Of a stretch of DNA of 64,000 nucleotides, positions 33,201 to 41,774 are shown in pieces. The stretch covers positions 103,614 through 167,613 of the forward strand of contig JBNKEI010000207.1 in NCBI GenBank assembly GCA_050288705.1, read 5' to 3'. Every line of letters begins with the position of its first letter. Position 1 is the stretch's first letter. The notes under the pieces were generated by a model, which saw nothing but the letters and a program-made list of their open reading frames with translations, was not told where the DNA came from and did no database searches. The translations under genes were made by a program, and so were the position numbers. This stretch comes from JBNKEI01 sp050288705. Its GTDB lineage: Bacteria > Myxococcota > Myxococcia > Myxococcales > UBA5297.

Positions 33201-34668
33201 TGCACGTAGAGAAATTGATCGCTTAGAAAAAGAGGTGAGTGACAACAAGGAAGCAGCACAAGCCGAGGCTAACCATCTGCTTAGTGAAATCGAAGAAGCT
33301 ACCAAGTCGTATGAAACGGAAAAGAAAGCACGTTTAGCTGATGCGGAAATTGCCGCTGCGCGCTTCGAAGAATTCGAGTCACTTACTTCGCGATTAGTGG
33401 GCGAGCGCGACTTGGCTAAGGAAATGAATTCTGAGTTGGAGTCGGAATTAGGAGAAGTGAAAAACGCCCTAGGAACTAGAGAGGCAGAGCTTACTCAACT
33501 TCGTGTTTATTTGGCGGAGGCAGAGACTAAAGTAGTGGGACTTGAGGAACGCCTAGATGGAGTGGCGTTGGAATTGTCTCGCCGCGAGGAGCTGCTGCAA
33601 AAAGATTTAGCTACCATTTCTCAGGAGTTGTCTGACGAAAAGCGCAAGAGAGAACAGGCTACTCAAGAAGCACGAAGGAGTAATGAGGCTTCTCACCGAG
33701 AGTTAACAGTACGCGGAGAACAAATCCGAATTCTGGAAGCTACATTGGCGGCAGAGCAAGATAAGGTACAACGTTATTTACAAGATATCTCCAACTTGCG
33801 CACGGCATTTGAAGCCGAGGTGGCACAGTTGCAAGGCGAATTGGCTGAACGTACCGGTCAGGCTAATGAGCTGGTGAGTAAAATTGATGAGGTAGTTGCC
33901 GAAAAAGAAGTTCTGCGTCAAGACATGACGCAGGGTTATGGCCAGCGGGATGCCAAATTGAGTGAACTCAATTCGTTGCTTGCTGGTGAGCGGGCTGAGC
34001 GTCGCCGGGAAGCAGAAGGGCTGGCCGCCAACGCTGCTAGAGAGGCATCGCGGGCAAAAGAGCTGCTTCACGCTATGGAAGCAGCCAAAGAGGAACGTGC
34101 AAAAATTGTTGCCGAAGCCAATGAGAAACTTGCCTTGCGAATAAAACGAATACAAGAAATGGAGCAAGCTCTGGAGTCTGCGGTAAGTGCAAAATCGCGG
34201 ATAGAGCGAGAAGCTACCGCAAAAATTGGCCAAATGGAGTCTCGTGTTGCCGAGTTGCTGCAGAGACTACAAATGGCGTTTCGCGAGAAAAAGAGCTTGG
34301 AAGATAAGCATGTTACCGAGTTAGAAGAGCTAGCGCAGAAATACAAATTGGAAGTTGAGCGCAAGGAACAGCAACGACTAATGGAAGTTCAAAGGCTGCA
34401 GCAGTCGGTTCAAGAGAGAGCCAAGGCGCTGAAAGTTGTAGAATTGGAATTGGCGCGATTTAAAGCGAGAGCCGGGGGAAACCCGGGAATAGGCATACCT
34501 CGTTCAGCCGCCCCGTCAGCAAGAATTCCTTCTTCGCCAGCTCAGCGTGAAGAAAAACGTCCAGCCGCTGTATTACCAATTACTAGTGCATCAAGTGCTG
34601 GCAAGGAAAAGGAGGATGAGGAATGGAACAATTTGGAAGACGAAATTGACAATCTGGAAGAGAAATAG
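30235..34668 (+). CDS. FrzS/AglZ-like protein: degenerate receiver domain plus very long coiled coil
   Basis: A 1477-residue cytoplasmic protein. Residues 1-125 fold like a response-regulator receiver (RILIVES at the start, DAYLQIPFE at the end), but the normal phosphoacceptor Asp is Arg (LVVLRAELPD), the acidic pair after strand 1 is Glu-Ser, and the conserved Lys is Ile, so phosphorylation is unlikely. Residues 140-260 are acidic and Pro-rich; about 280-1420 is an almost unbroken heptad-type coiled coil rich in Glu, Leu, Gln and Lys; the end is a Pro/Ser and acidic tail. This is the architecture of Myxococcus FrzS and AglZ, polar proteins that control gliding motility with MglA. No mglA is visible here. 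It converges on a diguanylate cyclase gene with a seven-base gap. Confidence 0.85.
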   Translation: MDPRRILIVESQQDFALSIAAVLRNAGFLTTIAADTGEAVRELEARCSDLVVLRAELPDQSGFSFCGVLKKGRFGSFPVIIISSEASLETFENHQATPSAADAYLQIPFELESLATTADGLLNSPLDVTEEVFLIETHPIEATTEVSPSATPSAAPIDTPVKPQLAAADEPSDSTDDHATQKTTLDHDHDGDHGNDDRGEGDEDIEAAFGRVSKPSGQNKTEASDSSPPGSKPEKEAVRMPATPPRLPAKPPPVPKRERRSAITEEDRAFLERCFGSIADRKAELLAEAKNQIRRSTKRELLSTPEGKLQLLREEFKIREAQIARISEIWSSRERELLVADDRLHEKDVEIQALKHQVDEFMHRLNDARNVFLQKEQEHGIALDELLLQKFSQEKELIEVVASKEKEINVQKSELRHKEEELSSRCFELESARNDYETLSKQYQVDVLKAELREKELVHTLAVREHEICGLAQDLAKSQEHSEFLKQERDFRLAALDRELRAVKAETASAVGSKEVEIFRTRQSLEEKQAQLELLQEDSKQKQEELRRERDDLLASLGETEQELSDVERERQSLRCQRDGMWQAFSERVAQRDERIAKLEDSLHSERERAVAKENELSARISADLATIGELEGELEAVKAHGETVEEELYGQIQVLSEELERTRGDLALAGSEIEEAVRRYSELEAAKAQSEQQLEERYAALEEAKNQSEQGRDQKYALLMQEKAQSEAQRDEQYQQLLEEKRQSESRLSENIDSLAHELEETRIKAKEREQDLADIISTHQERIQGLESDLSTLEEESARTEKELNEQNANLESTLAKTREAAEEREQGLLEELASRDQRISLMQQEIELLKETRAAEAAQFEQEAAGFRATILQLEDSWARLDKDKSEGDAAFQQQIAIHQAQIGELEEVLENTRQAAMQREDSLQDQIAAGNEQRKLLANKLEEAIAIQQAREKDLLQLRGEIDEEKKEHASTRQEKAEREADLHAARREIDRLEKEVSDNKEAAQAEANHLLSEIEEATKSYETEKKARLADAEIAAARFEEFESLTSRLVGERDLAKEMNSELESELGEVKNALGTREAELTQLRVYLAEAETKVVGLEERLDGVALELSRREELLQKDLATISQELSDEKRKREQATQEARRSNEASHRELTVRGEQIRILEATLAAEQDKVQRYLQDISNLRTAFEAEVAQLQGELAERTGQANELVSKIDEVVAEKEVLRQDMTQGYGQRDAKLSELNSLLAGERAERRREAEGLAANAAREASRAKELLHAMEAAKEERAKIVAEANEKLALRIKRIQEMEQALESAVSAKSRIEREATAKIGQMESRVAELLQRLQMAFREKKSLEDKHVTELEELAQKYKLEVERKEQQRLMEVQRLQQSVQERAKALKVVELELARFKARAGGNPGIGIPRSAAPSARIPSSPAQREEKRPAAVLPITSASSAGKEKEDEEWNNLEDEIDNLEEK

Positions 34669-34675
34669 CCGCGAC

Positions 34676-36235
34676 CTAGCAGGATTTCAGAGTAAGTTGA
34701 TCATCGCAACTCGGGTAGCTGCCTTCCGGGTCGTTCTCTGGGTTGGAAATAAGAGAAGAGCTAGAAAAGTGGCGCCTTCGATTAGGGTGTAAGTCCATGC
34801 CGTGGGAATAAATAGTGAATTTATTTCTTCCCGTGCGCTTTGAATGAAAAAGAGCTGAGTCAGCCGCACTCAAAAGTTGTTCCACTGAACCTCCATGCTC
34901 AGGAAAGCTAGCTATACCAAGTGATATGGTAATTCTTCCGATATGGGACGCGGTTGCATGCTTCTCGAAATCGGTATTTTCTACTAAGAGACGAATTTTT
35001 TCGCCGATATGGGAAGCTTCCGACGGATTTTTCGGAAGTATAATAAGGAATTCCTCTCCTCCGAAACGAACAACGGTGTCAGTTTTGCGTACTGACGATT
35101 GGAAGATGGCGGCAATTGTCTTAAGAACTGCGTCGCCAATCAGATGTCCAAAGGAATCATTGATACGCTTAAAGTGATCTACGTCGATCAGAAGCACCGA
35201 GACTGAATTTGCAGCACGCTCTGCTCTGGCTATCTCCGTGTCTAAACTGGAATAAAGGTGGCGTCGGTTAAACAATCCAGTCAGAGGGTCGAGCATTGCC
35301 ATTTCTAAAGTGTCGGAATAAAGTTGTGCGTTCATGATAGACATAGCTGCCTGGTTTCCGACTAGCTGTAACAATACTATGTCGTTCTCGGAAAAAGCGT
35401 TTTTGGAAAAGCGCATGAAATTCAAAATCCCCACTAATTTCTCCCTACAAATCATGGGCATGCATACTAGAGAACCGCCGGTAACAGGGTCTAAATGGCT
35501 ACGAAAGTAGCGAGAATCGTTCATTAGATCGCTGATATAGATGGTTTCTCGACTGGTTGCGGCAAGGCCACAAGCCCCAGTGTCCACTCCTAGTCGATAA
35601 CCAGTGAGTTCTTCTTTACGGTATCCAAAAGATGTCACCACCTGTAATTCTTGATTATTGTCATCAAGTAGCATGACGGTGAATTGGTCTACACCCATGC
35701 TAACTGCAACCATTTCGGTCACTCTGCTAAGAATCTCTGGTAAGGCCAAGGTAGAGTTGAGAGAGGTAGCAATTTCAAGCAGAAGACTCATCTCCTTGAC
35801 TCGGTGAGCAAGGGCACGGTTAGTTTGCTCGACAATTCCGCGCTGTTTTTCGAGTTCTACTTGCAAATCTAATTGGCGTTGGATGGATTCAATTTCCCGA
35901 GAGGTTTCAATTTCCGTGACTTTCATGGCGGTTATTCTGGTGACCATGGAATTAAAGACAGTCGCCAGTTGGCCAATTTCATCCTGGGTTTCAAGCGGAG
36001 CGCGTACCAGAAACCCGTTTTTCTCTGCTCGCTTGACTATTTTCAGTAACCTGCAAAGTGGGCGTCCCACCAGGTGATGTAGCAAGATATATAGGGCTAT
36101 GGCGCTGGAAGCGATTACCGCTTCTTGTATTTGTTGGGAAAAGTCGCTAACAAGCAGCACAATGGCTACCAGCGCAGGCATTCCCGCAATAAATATGAAT
36201 TTTCGATTCAGTGAGCTCAGCGATATTCTAGACAT
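34676..36235 (-). CDS. Diguanylate cyclase with HAMP, GAF and GGDEF domains
   Basis: A 519-residue membrane protein that makes cyclic di-GMP. Two N-terminal hydrophobic helices (about 10-55) with no large periplasmic loop are followed by a HAMP-like segment (RPLCRLLKIVKRAEKNGF), a short coiled coil, a GAF domain (about 150-300) and a GGDEF domain (about 315-475). The active site is GGEEF (about 390), which is functional in known cyclases, and RKTD five residues before it fits the RxxD product-inhibition site. The ATG at 36235 follows a TTG at 36238; the ATG is chosen. No EAL domain is present. The GAF ligand is unknown. Confidence 0.93.
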   Translation of the reverse strand: MSRISLSSLNRKFIFIAGMPALVAIVLLVSDFSQQIQEAVIASSAIALYILLHHLVGRPLCRLLKIVKRAEKNGFLVRAPLETQDEIGQLATVFNSMVTRITAMKVTEIETSREIESIQRQLDLQVELEKQRGIVEQTNRALAHRVKEMSLLLEIATSLNSTLALPEILSRVTEMVAVSMGVDQFTVMLLDDNNQELQVVTSFGYRKEELTGYRLGVDTGACGLAATSRETIYISDLMNDSRYFRSHLDPVTGGSLVCMPMICREKLVGILNFMRFSKNAFSENDIVLLQLVGNQAAMSIMNAQLYSDTLEMAMLDPLTGLFNRRHLYSSLDTEIARAERAANSVSVLLIDVDHFKRINDSFGHLIGDAVLKTIAAIFQSSVRKTDTVVRFGGEEFLIILPKNPSEASHIGEKIRLLVENTDFEKHATASHIGRITISLGIASFPEHGGSVEQLLSAADSALFHSKRTGRNKFTIYSHGMDLHPNRRRHFSSSSLISNPENDPEGSYPSCDDQLTLKSC

Positions 36236-36370
36236 CAAATTGTCGGCTAGGCGTGGTCAAGGAAAAAAATCGAAAGGAGAAAACGCCTACCTGTTAGGTA
36301 TATTGGCGACATAGGCTACATCTGTCAATTCACTTTTTTGAGCCCGTAGTGGGTAATTTTCGGGTTGGTC

Positions 36371-37156
36371 ATGTTCATTAGTTCCTCACAGATACCTGTT
36401 AGGCATGGGTTTTGCGTTCGAAAGACAGAGAATGATGCCGGCGGTTTTTCTTTACTCAACTTTGGAAGCCTGGGTGCAGATTACGGATTGTCCGCCGAAA
36501 TTGGCTCTGCCAGTGTTAAAGAGAATGAGCAGCTTCTTGCTTCTGCTTTAGGAACATGTCGTGGCCGATTGATGTATGTAAAACAGGTGCATGGAAACCG
36601 AATTCTTGAGGCCGATTTCCCAAAGGACGAATTAATACCGAACGAACCATTAGTGTTGGGAGAGGCGGATGGAATGATCTCTAAAGCGCGCAATTTGGTT
36701 TTGTGCATTCGCACTGCCGATTGTGTTCCCATTCTTATTTACGCTCCTGATGTAAAAGCAATTGGCGCCGTGCATGCGGGTTGGAAGGGATCGCGATTGG
36801 TGATCGTTAAAAAGGCAGTTGAGGAGATGGTAAAACGATATGATGCATCTCCAAAAAAAATGATTGCTGCTATTGGGCCAGCTATTGGATCTTGTTGTTA
36901 TCAAGTGGGCGATGATATAGCCAGTGGTTTTAAAGCAATGTTCGGTGGTGGAGTGATATGCCAAAGAAATGGAAATACATATATCGATCTTGCTGAGATT
37001 AATAGGATTACCTTGTTAGAAAGCGGGATGAGTTCGGAAAGAATTGATGTCTTAAAAAGGTGTACCTGTTGCGAGCCAGAATTGTTTTTCAGCTATCGGC
37101 GCGATTATGGTCACACAGGTAGGCACATTTCTTTTATTGTTTTAGATGGCGACTGA
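36371..37156 (+). CDS. yfiH: Laccase-domain protein YfiH (polyphenol oxidase / purine nucleoside phosphorylase family)
   Basis: A 261-residue cytoplasmic enzyme of the YfiH/LACC1 family, members of which act on purine nucleosides (phosphorylase/deaminase) and in some bacteria help fidelity of cell-wall precursors. Metal- and substrate-site motifs are all visible: QVHGN, TADCVPIL, VHAGWKGS, IGPAIGSCCYQVG and CTCCEPELFFSYRRDYG-HTGR. The zinc-site His and Cys residues are intact. ATG at 36371 is chosen over the TTG at 36365. It is divergent from the diguanylate cyclase; 112 bases separate it from the next gene, which has its own promoter. Confidence 0.9.
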   Translation: MFISSSQIPVRHGFCVRKTENDAGGFSLLNFGSLGADYGLSAEIGSASVKENEQLLASALGTCRGRLMYVKQVHGNRILEADFPKDELIPNEPLVLGEADGMISKARNLVLCIRTADCVPILIYAPDVKAIGAVHAGWKGSRLVIVKKAVEEMVKRYDASPKKMIAAIGPAIGSCCYQVGDDIASGFKAMFGGGVICQRNGNTYIDLAEINRITLLESGMSSERIDVLKRCTCCEPELFFSYRRDYGHTGRHISFIVLDGD

Positions 37157-37197
37157 TGTCGGCAATTGAGTTTTAGTTTATTACTTTTCTACCCACC

Positions 37198-37227
37198 TTG
37201 ACACTTGTTTTGGCCGACTTCTATGAT
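37198..37227 (+). promoter_or_regulatory. Strong sigma-70 promoter upstream of the LysM gene
   Basis: TTGACA (37198-37203) and TATGAT (37222-37227) are separated by 18 bases. All six -35 and five of six -10 bases match consensus. It lies 41 bases before the ATG at 37269 and should drive the LysM, TPR and DUF4388 genes. Confidence 0.75.
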
Positions 37228-37268
37228 CGAAATAGAAATGTAAAAAGTCTAAACTTGGGGGAAGAGTC

Positions 37269-38336
37269 ATGAAGGCGGCAATTCCGGCGGTGTTATTAGC
37301 TAGTCTAGCGACATGGGGTAATTCTTCGGCCCAAGAAGACGACCAATTGTACTCGAAGAATAGGGTAGAAGAATGGCGCTCGCCAAATCAAGAAGCTTAC
37401 ACTGTGCAATCAGGCGACACCTTGTGGGATATTTCTGAGCGTTTTTTGGGAGATCCATGGACTTGGCCTAAAGTTTGGTCCAAGAATCCGCAAATTGAAA
37501 ATCCCCACTGGATTTATCCGGGCAACGAGATTCGTTTTCTAGTAAAAGAAGAAATGTCTACTCAAGTGGCGCCAGGTGACCGAGCTGTTTTGTCAAACCC
37601 AGATAATTCCTCAGAGGAATGGGTTTCGGTAGCCACGGGTACCCAAATTGGGTTTGGTTTGGCAAGCAAACGTATCTACAATCAGCAGGGATTGGTGACC
37701 CAAAAAGAGTTAGTAGACTCGGGTGTAATTGAGAGGGCATGGGCTGAAAAAGAAATGCTTTCTGATTTCGACAAGGTTTATTTGCGGTTTCGCAACAGAT
37801 CGACAGTGAAAGTAGGACAATATTACAGTATATTCAAAACAACTCAGGAGATTATTCATCCGGTTAGTAACGTAAAATTTGGTTATTTAACGCGCATTGT
37901 TGGAAGAGTTCGCATTGTTAAGGTTGACCAAGAAGTAGTTTCTGGAATTATTGAAAATGCTAGTGAAGAAATTCACCGTGGTGATTTTTTGGGACCCATG
38001 GGGGTATTCAAAAAAGATGTTACGTTTAAAAAAAATAGCCGTAATCTTGAAGGAGTTATCTTAACTTCCATGGTTCCTTCTTTGCCTATGTTGGGAGAAA
38101 ACCACGTAGTGTTTATCGATAAAGGCTCTAAAGATGGTGTAGAGGTAGGAAATGTATTTTCAGTAACCAGCCAAGGGGACCCTTTGTTTCAAGGGGAAGA
38201 ACATAAGTATCCCAAGGAAAAAAAATCGATAGTAGTAGTCGTAGACGTGAAAGAGACCGCATCTACTGGCTTGGTTTTGCGCTCAATACGCGAAGTGGCG
38301 ATAGGCGATCGGGTAATCATGGCATCCGGTCAATAA
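37269..38336 (+). CDS. Exported LysM-domain protein
   Basis: A 355-residue protein with an N-terminal signal peptide (AIPAVLLASLATWGNSSAQ, cleavage near residue 21) and a LysM domain at about 43-91 (YTVQSGDTLWDISERFLGDPWTWPKVW, then YPGNEIRFL). The rest is beta-rich and without named motifs, containing repeated HVVFIDKGSKDGVEVGNVF-type strands. The pattern resembles delta-proteobacterial LysM peptidoglycan-binding proteins of unknown role. GGGGGAAG lies before the ATG, and a strong promoter is at 37198-37227. It is followed 22 bases later by a TPR membrane protein. Confidence 0.82.
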   Translation: MKAAIPAVLLASLATWGNSSAQEDDQLYSKNRVEEWRSPNQEAYTVQSGDTLWDISERFLGDPWTWPKVWSKNPQIENPHWIYPGNEIRFLVKEEMSTQVAPGDRAVLSNPDNSSEEWVSVATGTQIGFGLASKRIYNQQGLVTQKELVDSGVIERAWAEKEMLSDFDKVYLRFRNRSTVKVGQYYSIFKTTQEIIHPVSNVKFGYLTRIVGRVRIVKVDQEVVSGIIENASEEIHRGDFLGPMGVFKKDVTFKKNSRNLEGVILTSMVPSLPMLGENHVVFIDKGSKDGVEVGNVFSVTSQGDPLFQGEEHKYPKEKKSIVVVVDVKETASTGLVLRSIREVAIGDRVIMASGQ

Positions 38337-38358
38337 TTTTAAACATATTTCGCCCAGT

Positions 38359-40419
38359 ATGGAGGCGCTTATTAGATATCGAAGAAGTTCATGCGCTCTG
38401 CTGAGCAGCAATGCAAACCAGTGGGTGTTTACCAAAGTAAGCCTCCATTTTTGTTTGGCGTGGCTGGTATTTTTTTTAGACTTTGGGACAACCTATGCGC
38501 TAGATATTGCTCCAACGCATTTCCAGGTGGCTCCTATTGTTTCTAAATCCATATCCAAGGGGGGTGATCAAGGTGGCAGAACAACGTTTCTTGGGATTAT
38601 TCTTCCTCCCAAAGATGGAGCTGTCCAACTCAAGGAAGCATGGGATGCACGCAAAACTGCAGTGAAAGCTAAAGATCAAAAAAATATAATTACTCACGAA
38701 CAGAAAATATTGCAACTTCGTGAGGAATTAGCATATAAGAATCTTTACTCTTTTAGTATAGTAATTGGCCGAGAGATTGAAGCAATAATCAAAGATGACT
38801 GTGCAGAGGCATATCGGCGAGCGCTTTTTGCGTTAGCAATTGCGCCTGAATTGCCTTCAGCGCATTGGCAGGTCGCTTATACTTCTTGGAAACATGAACG
38901 AATAAGTTTTATTAAAACTATTGGCGCAGTATGGAATGCTTTTAAGGTTTCTTTCCAAGAACCACGGTGGCGTAGCTCCATAATTTTAGAAATTATTGCC
39001 TATGTGGTTTTAGCAGCTCTAGTTGCATTTGGTACAATGCTAGCTATAGTTTTTTTTAAACATTCTGGTGTATTTCTTCATGACTTCAATCATTTGTTTT
39101 CTCACGCGGCGTCATCTGTGCTTACTGGCTTTCTTGCCATATTTATCATCATAGTTCCTTTTGTATTTGGTTTTGGATTTATCGTTTGTTCTATTTTTTT
39201 GACGGCTTCAGTTTGGCTTTATATGAGCCGAGTCGAGAAGTTAGTAATTGGATTGGCGTTAACTCTTATTTGCTTGGTCCCATGGCTTGTTCCCTCGCTG
39301 GTGAAAAAATATTCGTTTAATAATGCCACTGCGGAGGCGGCATGGTTTTTGGAAAATGGGGGATTGGAAGGAATAAAAGCACGTGAGATTTTGGAAAACA
39401 ACCTGGAGAAGGATTCGACCTCACCTGCAGAGAGTCTAATATTACTGGGCAAATGGTATCGGCGTCATGGTCAGATTACTGAAGCAGTGTCGTTATTGCG
39501 AAAGGCTGCGGAACTTCGAGCTTCTTCTCCGCAAGCATTAGTAGAACTGGGTAATGCACTTCTTTTACTGGGAGATATTGAAAGTGCTCGTGGAGCATAT
39601 CGGCAGGCTTTGCAAAGTGATAATACCCGAGCAGAAATTTACTATAATCTTGTAAGAGTTTTAGTGCTTATTAGTAAGGCTTCTCCAAGTTTACGAGAGC
39701 AGGAAAGAATCAACGAGTACTCTAAAAAGGTGGCCGATCTTGATTCGGAGCTTTCCGAGCGTTTGCATGAGCAATCGATTGACTATCGAGCAAATCGTTT
39801 TATAGCTAGTATAGCCCTTGATTCAAAAATGTATAATTTGTTCAAGAAAACAGATTTAGCTGGTATTATGCTTTTAAAAGAAAGCTTACAAAAAAGGTTT
39901 TTTGGTCCAATTCCAAAAACAATTTTATTTCCGACGTTTATGATTGTACTTGGTCTTTTCCTAGTAACTGCAATTTTTGTTGCAGCTCCTAGCACGCAAT
40001 GTGCGAAATGCGGCAAACCGGTATGTAGTCGTTGCAATACTATTCTTGCAGGAAACGGTCTCTGTGGCCAGTGTACAACTATTTTTGTGCAGAGAAGTCC
40101 AGTTAATACTGCTGTTAGGATGGCAAAAGAAAAAAGCATTCAACAGTACCAGAAAATTAAATATCGAGTTGCTCAAGTTATTTCTTTCATTTTGCCTGGA
40201 AGCGGGCATATTTTTTTAGGATATTCTATAAAGGGTACAATTCTATTACTAGCGTTTTTTGTTCTTTTTCTCCCGTGTGTGGGAGGGGAGCTTATAGCAG
40301 TTCCCGTTGGCCGGTTTCTGGGGGTGGGACGCACTATTGTTTTAAGCTTTGGGTGGTTTATGGTTTGGGTCGTGGGTGTGCGAGACATATTTCGTCGAAC
40401 TGCAAATGTTAATCGATAA
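38359..40419 (+). CDS. TPR membrane protein with zinc-ribbon and C-terminal TM2-like helices
   Basis: A 686-residue envelope protein. A signal-like segment (about 25-50) is followed by a helical region, hydrophobic helices (about 205-330), TPR repeats (about 360-440, AVSLLRKAAELRASSPQALVELG), and another helix (about 515-535). Then comes a four-CxxC-type zinc site (CAKCGKPVCSRCN...GLCGQC, about 547-570) and two hydrophobic segments with PGSGHIFLGYSIKGTILL, similar to TM2-domain proteins. The combination is typical of Myxococcota proteins without known function. No ribosome site is obvious before the ATG at 38359. It sits in the LysM-TPR-DUF4388 operon. Confidence 0.72.
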   Translation: MEALIRYRRSSCALLSSNANQWVFTKVSLHFCLAWLVFFLDFGTTYALDIAPTHFQVAPIVSKSISKGGDQGGRTTFLGIILPPKDGAVQLKEAWDARKTAVKAKDQKNIITHEQKILQLREELAYKNLYSFSIVIGREIEAIIKDDCAEAYRRALFALAIAPELPSAHWQVAYTSWKHERISFIKTIGAVWNAFKVSFQEPRWRSSIILEIIAYVVLAALVAFGTMLAIVFFKHSGVFLHDFNHLFSHAASSVLTGFLAIFIIIVPFVFGFGFIVCSIFLTASVWLYMSRVEKLVIGLALTLICLVPWLVPSLVKKYSFNNATAEAAWFLENGGLEGIKAREILENNLEKDSTSPAESLILLGKWYRRHGQITEAVSLLRKAAELRASSPQALVELGNALLLLGDIESARGAYRQALQSDNTRAEIYYNLVRVLVLISKASPSLREQERINEYSKKVADLDSELSERLHEQSIDYRANRFIASIALDSKMYNLFKKTDLAGIMLLKESLQKRFFGPIPKTILFPTFMIVLGLFLVTAIFVAAPSTQCAKCGKPVCSRCNTILAGNGLCGQCTTIFVQRSPVNTAVRMAKEKSIQQYQKIKYRVAQVISFILPGSGHIFLGYSIKGTILLLAFFVLFLPCVGGELIAVPVGRFLGVGRTIVLSFGWFMVWVVGVRDIFRRTANVNR

Positions 40420-40440
40420 TGCGGCCGGTCGAGGAGAAAA

Positions 40441-41631
40441 ATGGCCTTAAACGGAACACTGAACGATTTTGGTATTAGTGACATCTTTCAGTTGATTGCG
40501 CAACAGCAGAAAACTGGGGTTCTGACTGTTCGAAACAAAGCAGAACAGGTTCAGGTGCTGTTTCTGGACGGAAAAGTGGTCGGGGCCGAAGATCCTGGAC
40601 GTAGACCAAAACAACTTTTGGGAGAGATGTTAGTTAGAGCAGATATAATTAGTTCAAAAATACTAGAAGATGCCTTAAACAAGCAAAAGTATTCATTAAA
40701 AAAACTGGGTGATGTTTTGGTTGAACTGCAAGCAATCGATCGTCCAACCTTGCAGCAGATGGCGCTACTACAAATTAATGAAACGATTTATCGTCTTTTT
40801 TCCTGGAAAAGTGGAAACTATGCTTTTGAAGCCAAACTGATTGATTATGATCCAGAATACGTGACGCCGATTAGAGCAGAAAGTGTTCTCATGGAGGGTT
40901 TTCGGCAGATAGACGAATGGCCAGCAATTCGTCGCAAGCTAACTGATGCCTCAATTTCCTTTCTGCGCTTGCGAGAACTCCCCCCATCGTCGCCAATCCA
41001 AGAGCAGGAGACTGCACAGGGGATTGATAGCAAAATTGACTTGGCATTTGACGAGGCATTTGCTCAAGAAAGTGACTCCTCGAACGAAAAATCCGGATGG
41101 AGTGAATCAGAAAGAGCTATTTTTCAGTTGGCAAATCCCGGAAAGAGTGCCTCCTGGATTATTGATCACTCTCGTTTGGGCGCATTTGAAACTTCCAAAG
41201 CGCTAGTTCGCCTTGTGGAAGAGGGGTATTTAGATGTAGAAAAACCGAAAACTGATGCTAATAAATCAAGCCTTAGCAGAGGGGACAAGCTTCTCCAATG
41301 GCTAAGTAGATGGACGGTTGGTTTGGCATTGATAGCCCTTATAGGGCTTATGGTGACGCGTGCCCGCCATAGTCCTTTTGCTATTTCTACTGACGAGTAT
41401 ACCCTTGATGATCCAGCTATTCAGCGAATCGCTTCCCGAGCACAGCTTGCGCGTATACATACTAGTCTAGAAACCTATGCGTTGGAGAAGGGGAGTCTTC
41501 CTAACAAATTAGAAGAACTCGGCACAGCAGGGATTCTTTCTGGTCGTGAACTTCGTTATCCCTGGCGTAATCAATATTATTATCGCAAAGTGTCGGAAAA
41601 CGGCTACATTCTTTTGCCGCCGGTGCAATAG
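40441..41631 (+). CDS. DUF4388-domain membrane protein
   Basis: A 396-residue protein. The N-terminal DUF4388 domain (about 1-130) starts ALNGTLNDFGISDIFQLIAQQQKTGVL, a family seen in deltaproteobacterial gliding and signalling proteins and related to PATAN domains that regulate response regulators. A helical middle part, a single transmembrane helix (about 290-310, GLALIALIGLMVT) and a C-terminal periplasmic part with QLARIHTSLETYALEKGSLPNKLEEL follow; this last part looks like a type II secretion pseudopilin-type globular domain. GAGGAG lies four bases before the ATG. It is 21 bases after the TPR gene. Confidence 0.77.
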   Translation: MALNGTLNDFGISDIFQLIAQQQKTGVLTVRNKAEQVQVLFLDGKVVGAEDPGRRPKQLLGEMLVRADIISSKILEDALNKQKYSLKKLGDVLVELQAIDRPTLQQMALLQINETIYRLFSWKSGNYAFEAKLIDYDPEYVTPIRAESVLMEGFRQIDEWPAIRRKLTDASISFLRLRELPPSSPIQEQETAQGIDSKIDLAFDEAFAQESDSSNEKSGWSESERAIFQLANPGKSASWIIDHSRLGAFETSKALVRLVEEGYLDVEKPKTDANKSSLSRGDKLLQWLSRWTVGLALIALIGLMVTRARHSPFAISTDEYTLDDPAIQRIASRAQLARIHTSLETYALEKGSLPNKLEELGTAGILSGRELRYPWRNQYYYRKVSENGYILLPPVQ

Positions 41632-41643
41632 TTTGGCAAAGTA

Positions 41644-41750
41644 GCCAATTGCAAAACCCGCCGGCAAATGGGGCTTGGGGCAAGAGCCCCGAGTAGAGCG
41701 ACGGCGAGCTTTGCTTGCCCAAAGCAGAAAATTGGGGTTTTGCCATTGCC
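41644..41750 (+). promoter_or_regulatory. Strongly structured RNA element upstream of phoH
   Basis: The 143-base gap between the DUF4388 gene and phoH can fold into one closed structure. The outer stem pairs 41646-41659 with 41735-41748, 13 of 14 positions (T-C mismatch at 41650/41744). Inside are two hairpins: 41674-41681 with 41686-41693 (eight pairs, AAGA loop) and 41708-41713 with 41720-41725 (six pairs). GCCG/CGGC (41660-41663/41702-41705) can close a further helix. No T-run follows, so it is not a plain terminator. It ends 25 bases before the phoH ATG and matches no riboswitch motif I know. Confidence 0.55.
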
Positions 41751-41774
41751 TCAAAGAAGAGGACGGGGATTTGA

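Noticed and set aside
30513..34364. Many long antisense frames within the FrzS/AglZ-like gene
   Set aside because: They mirror the Glu/Lys/Leu-rich coiled-coil codons; their peptides are Ser/Arg/Leu-rich with no recognisable domain.
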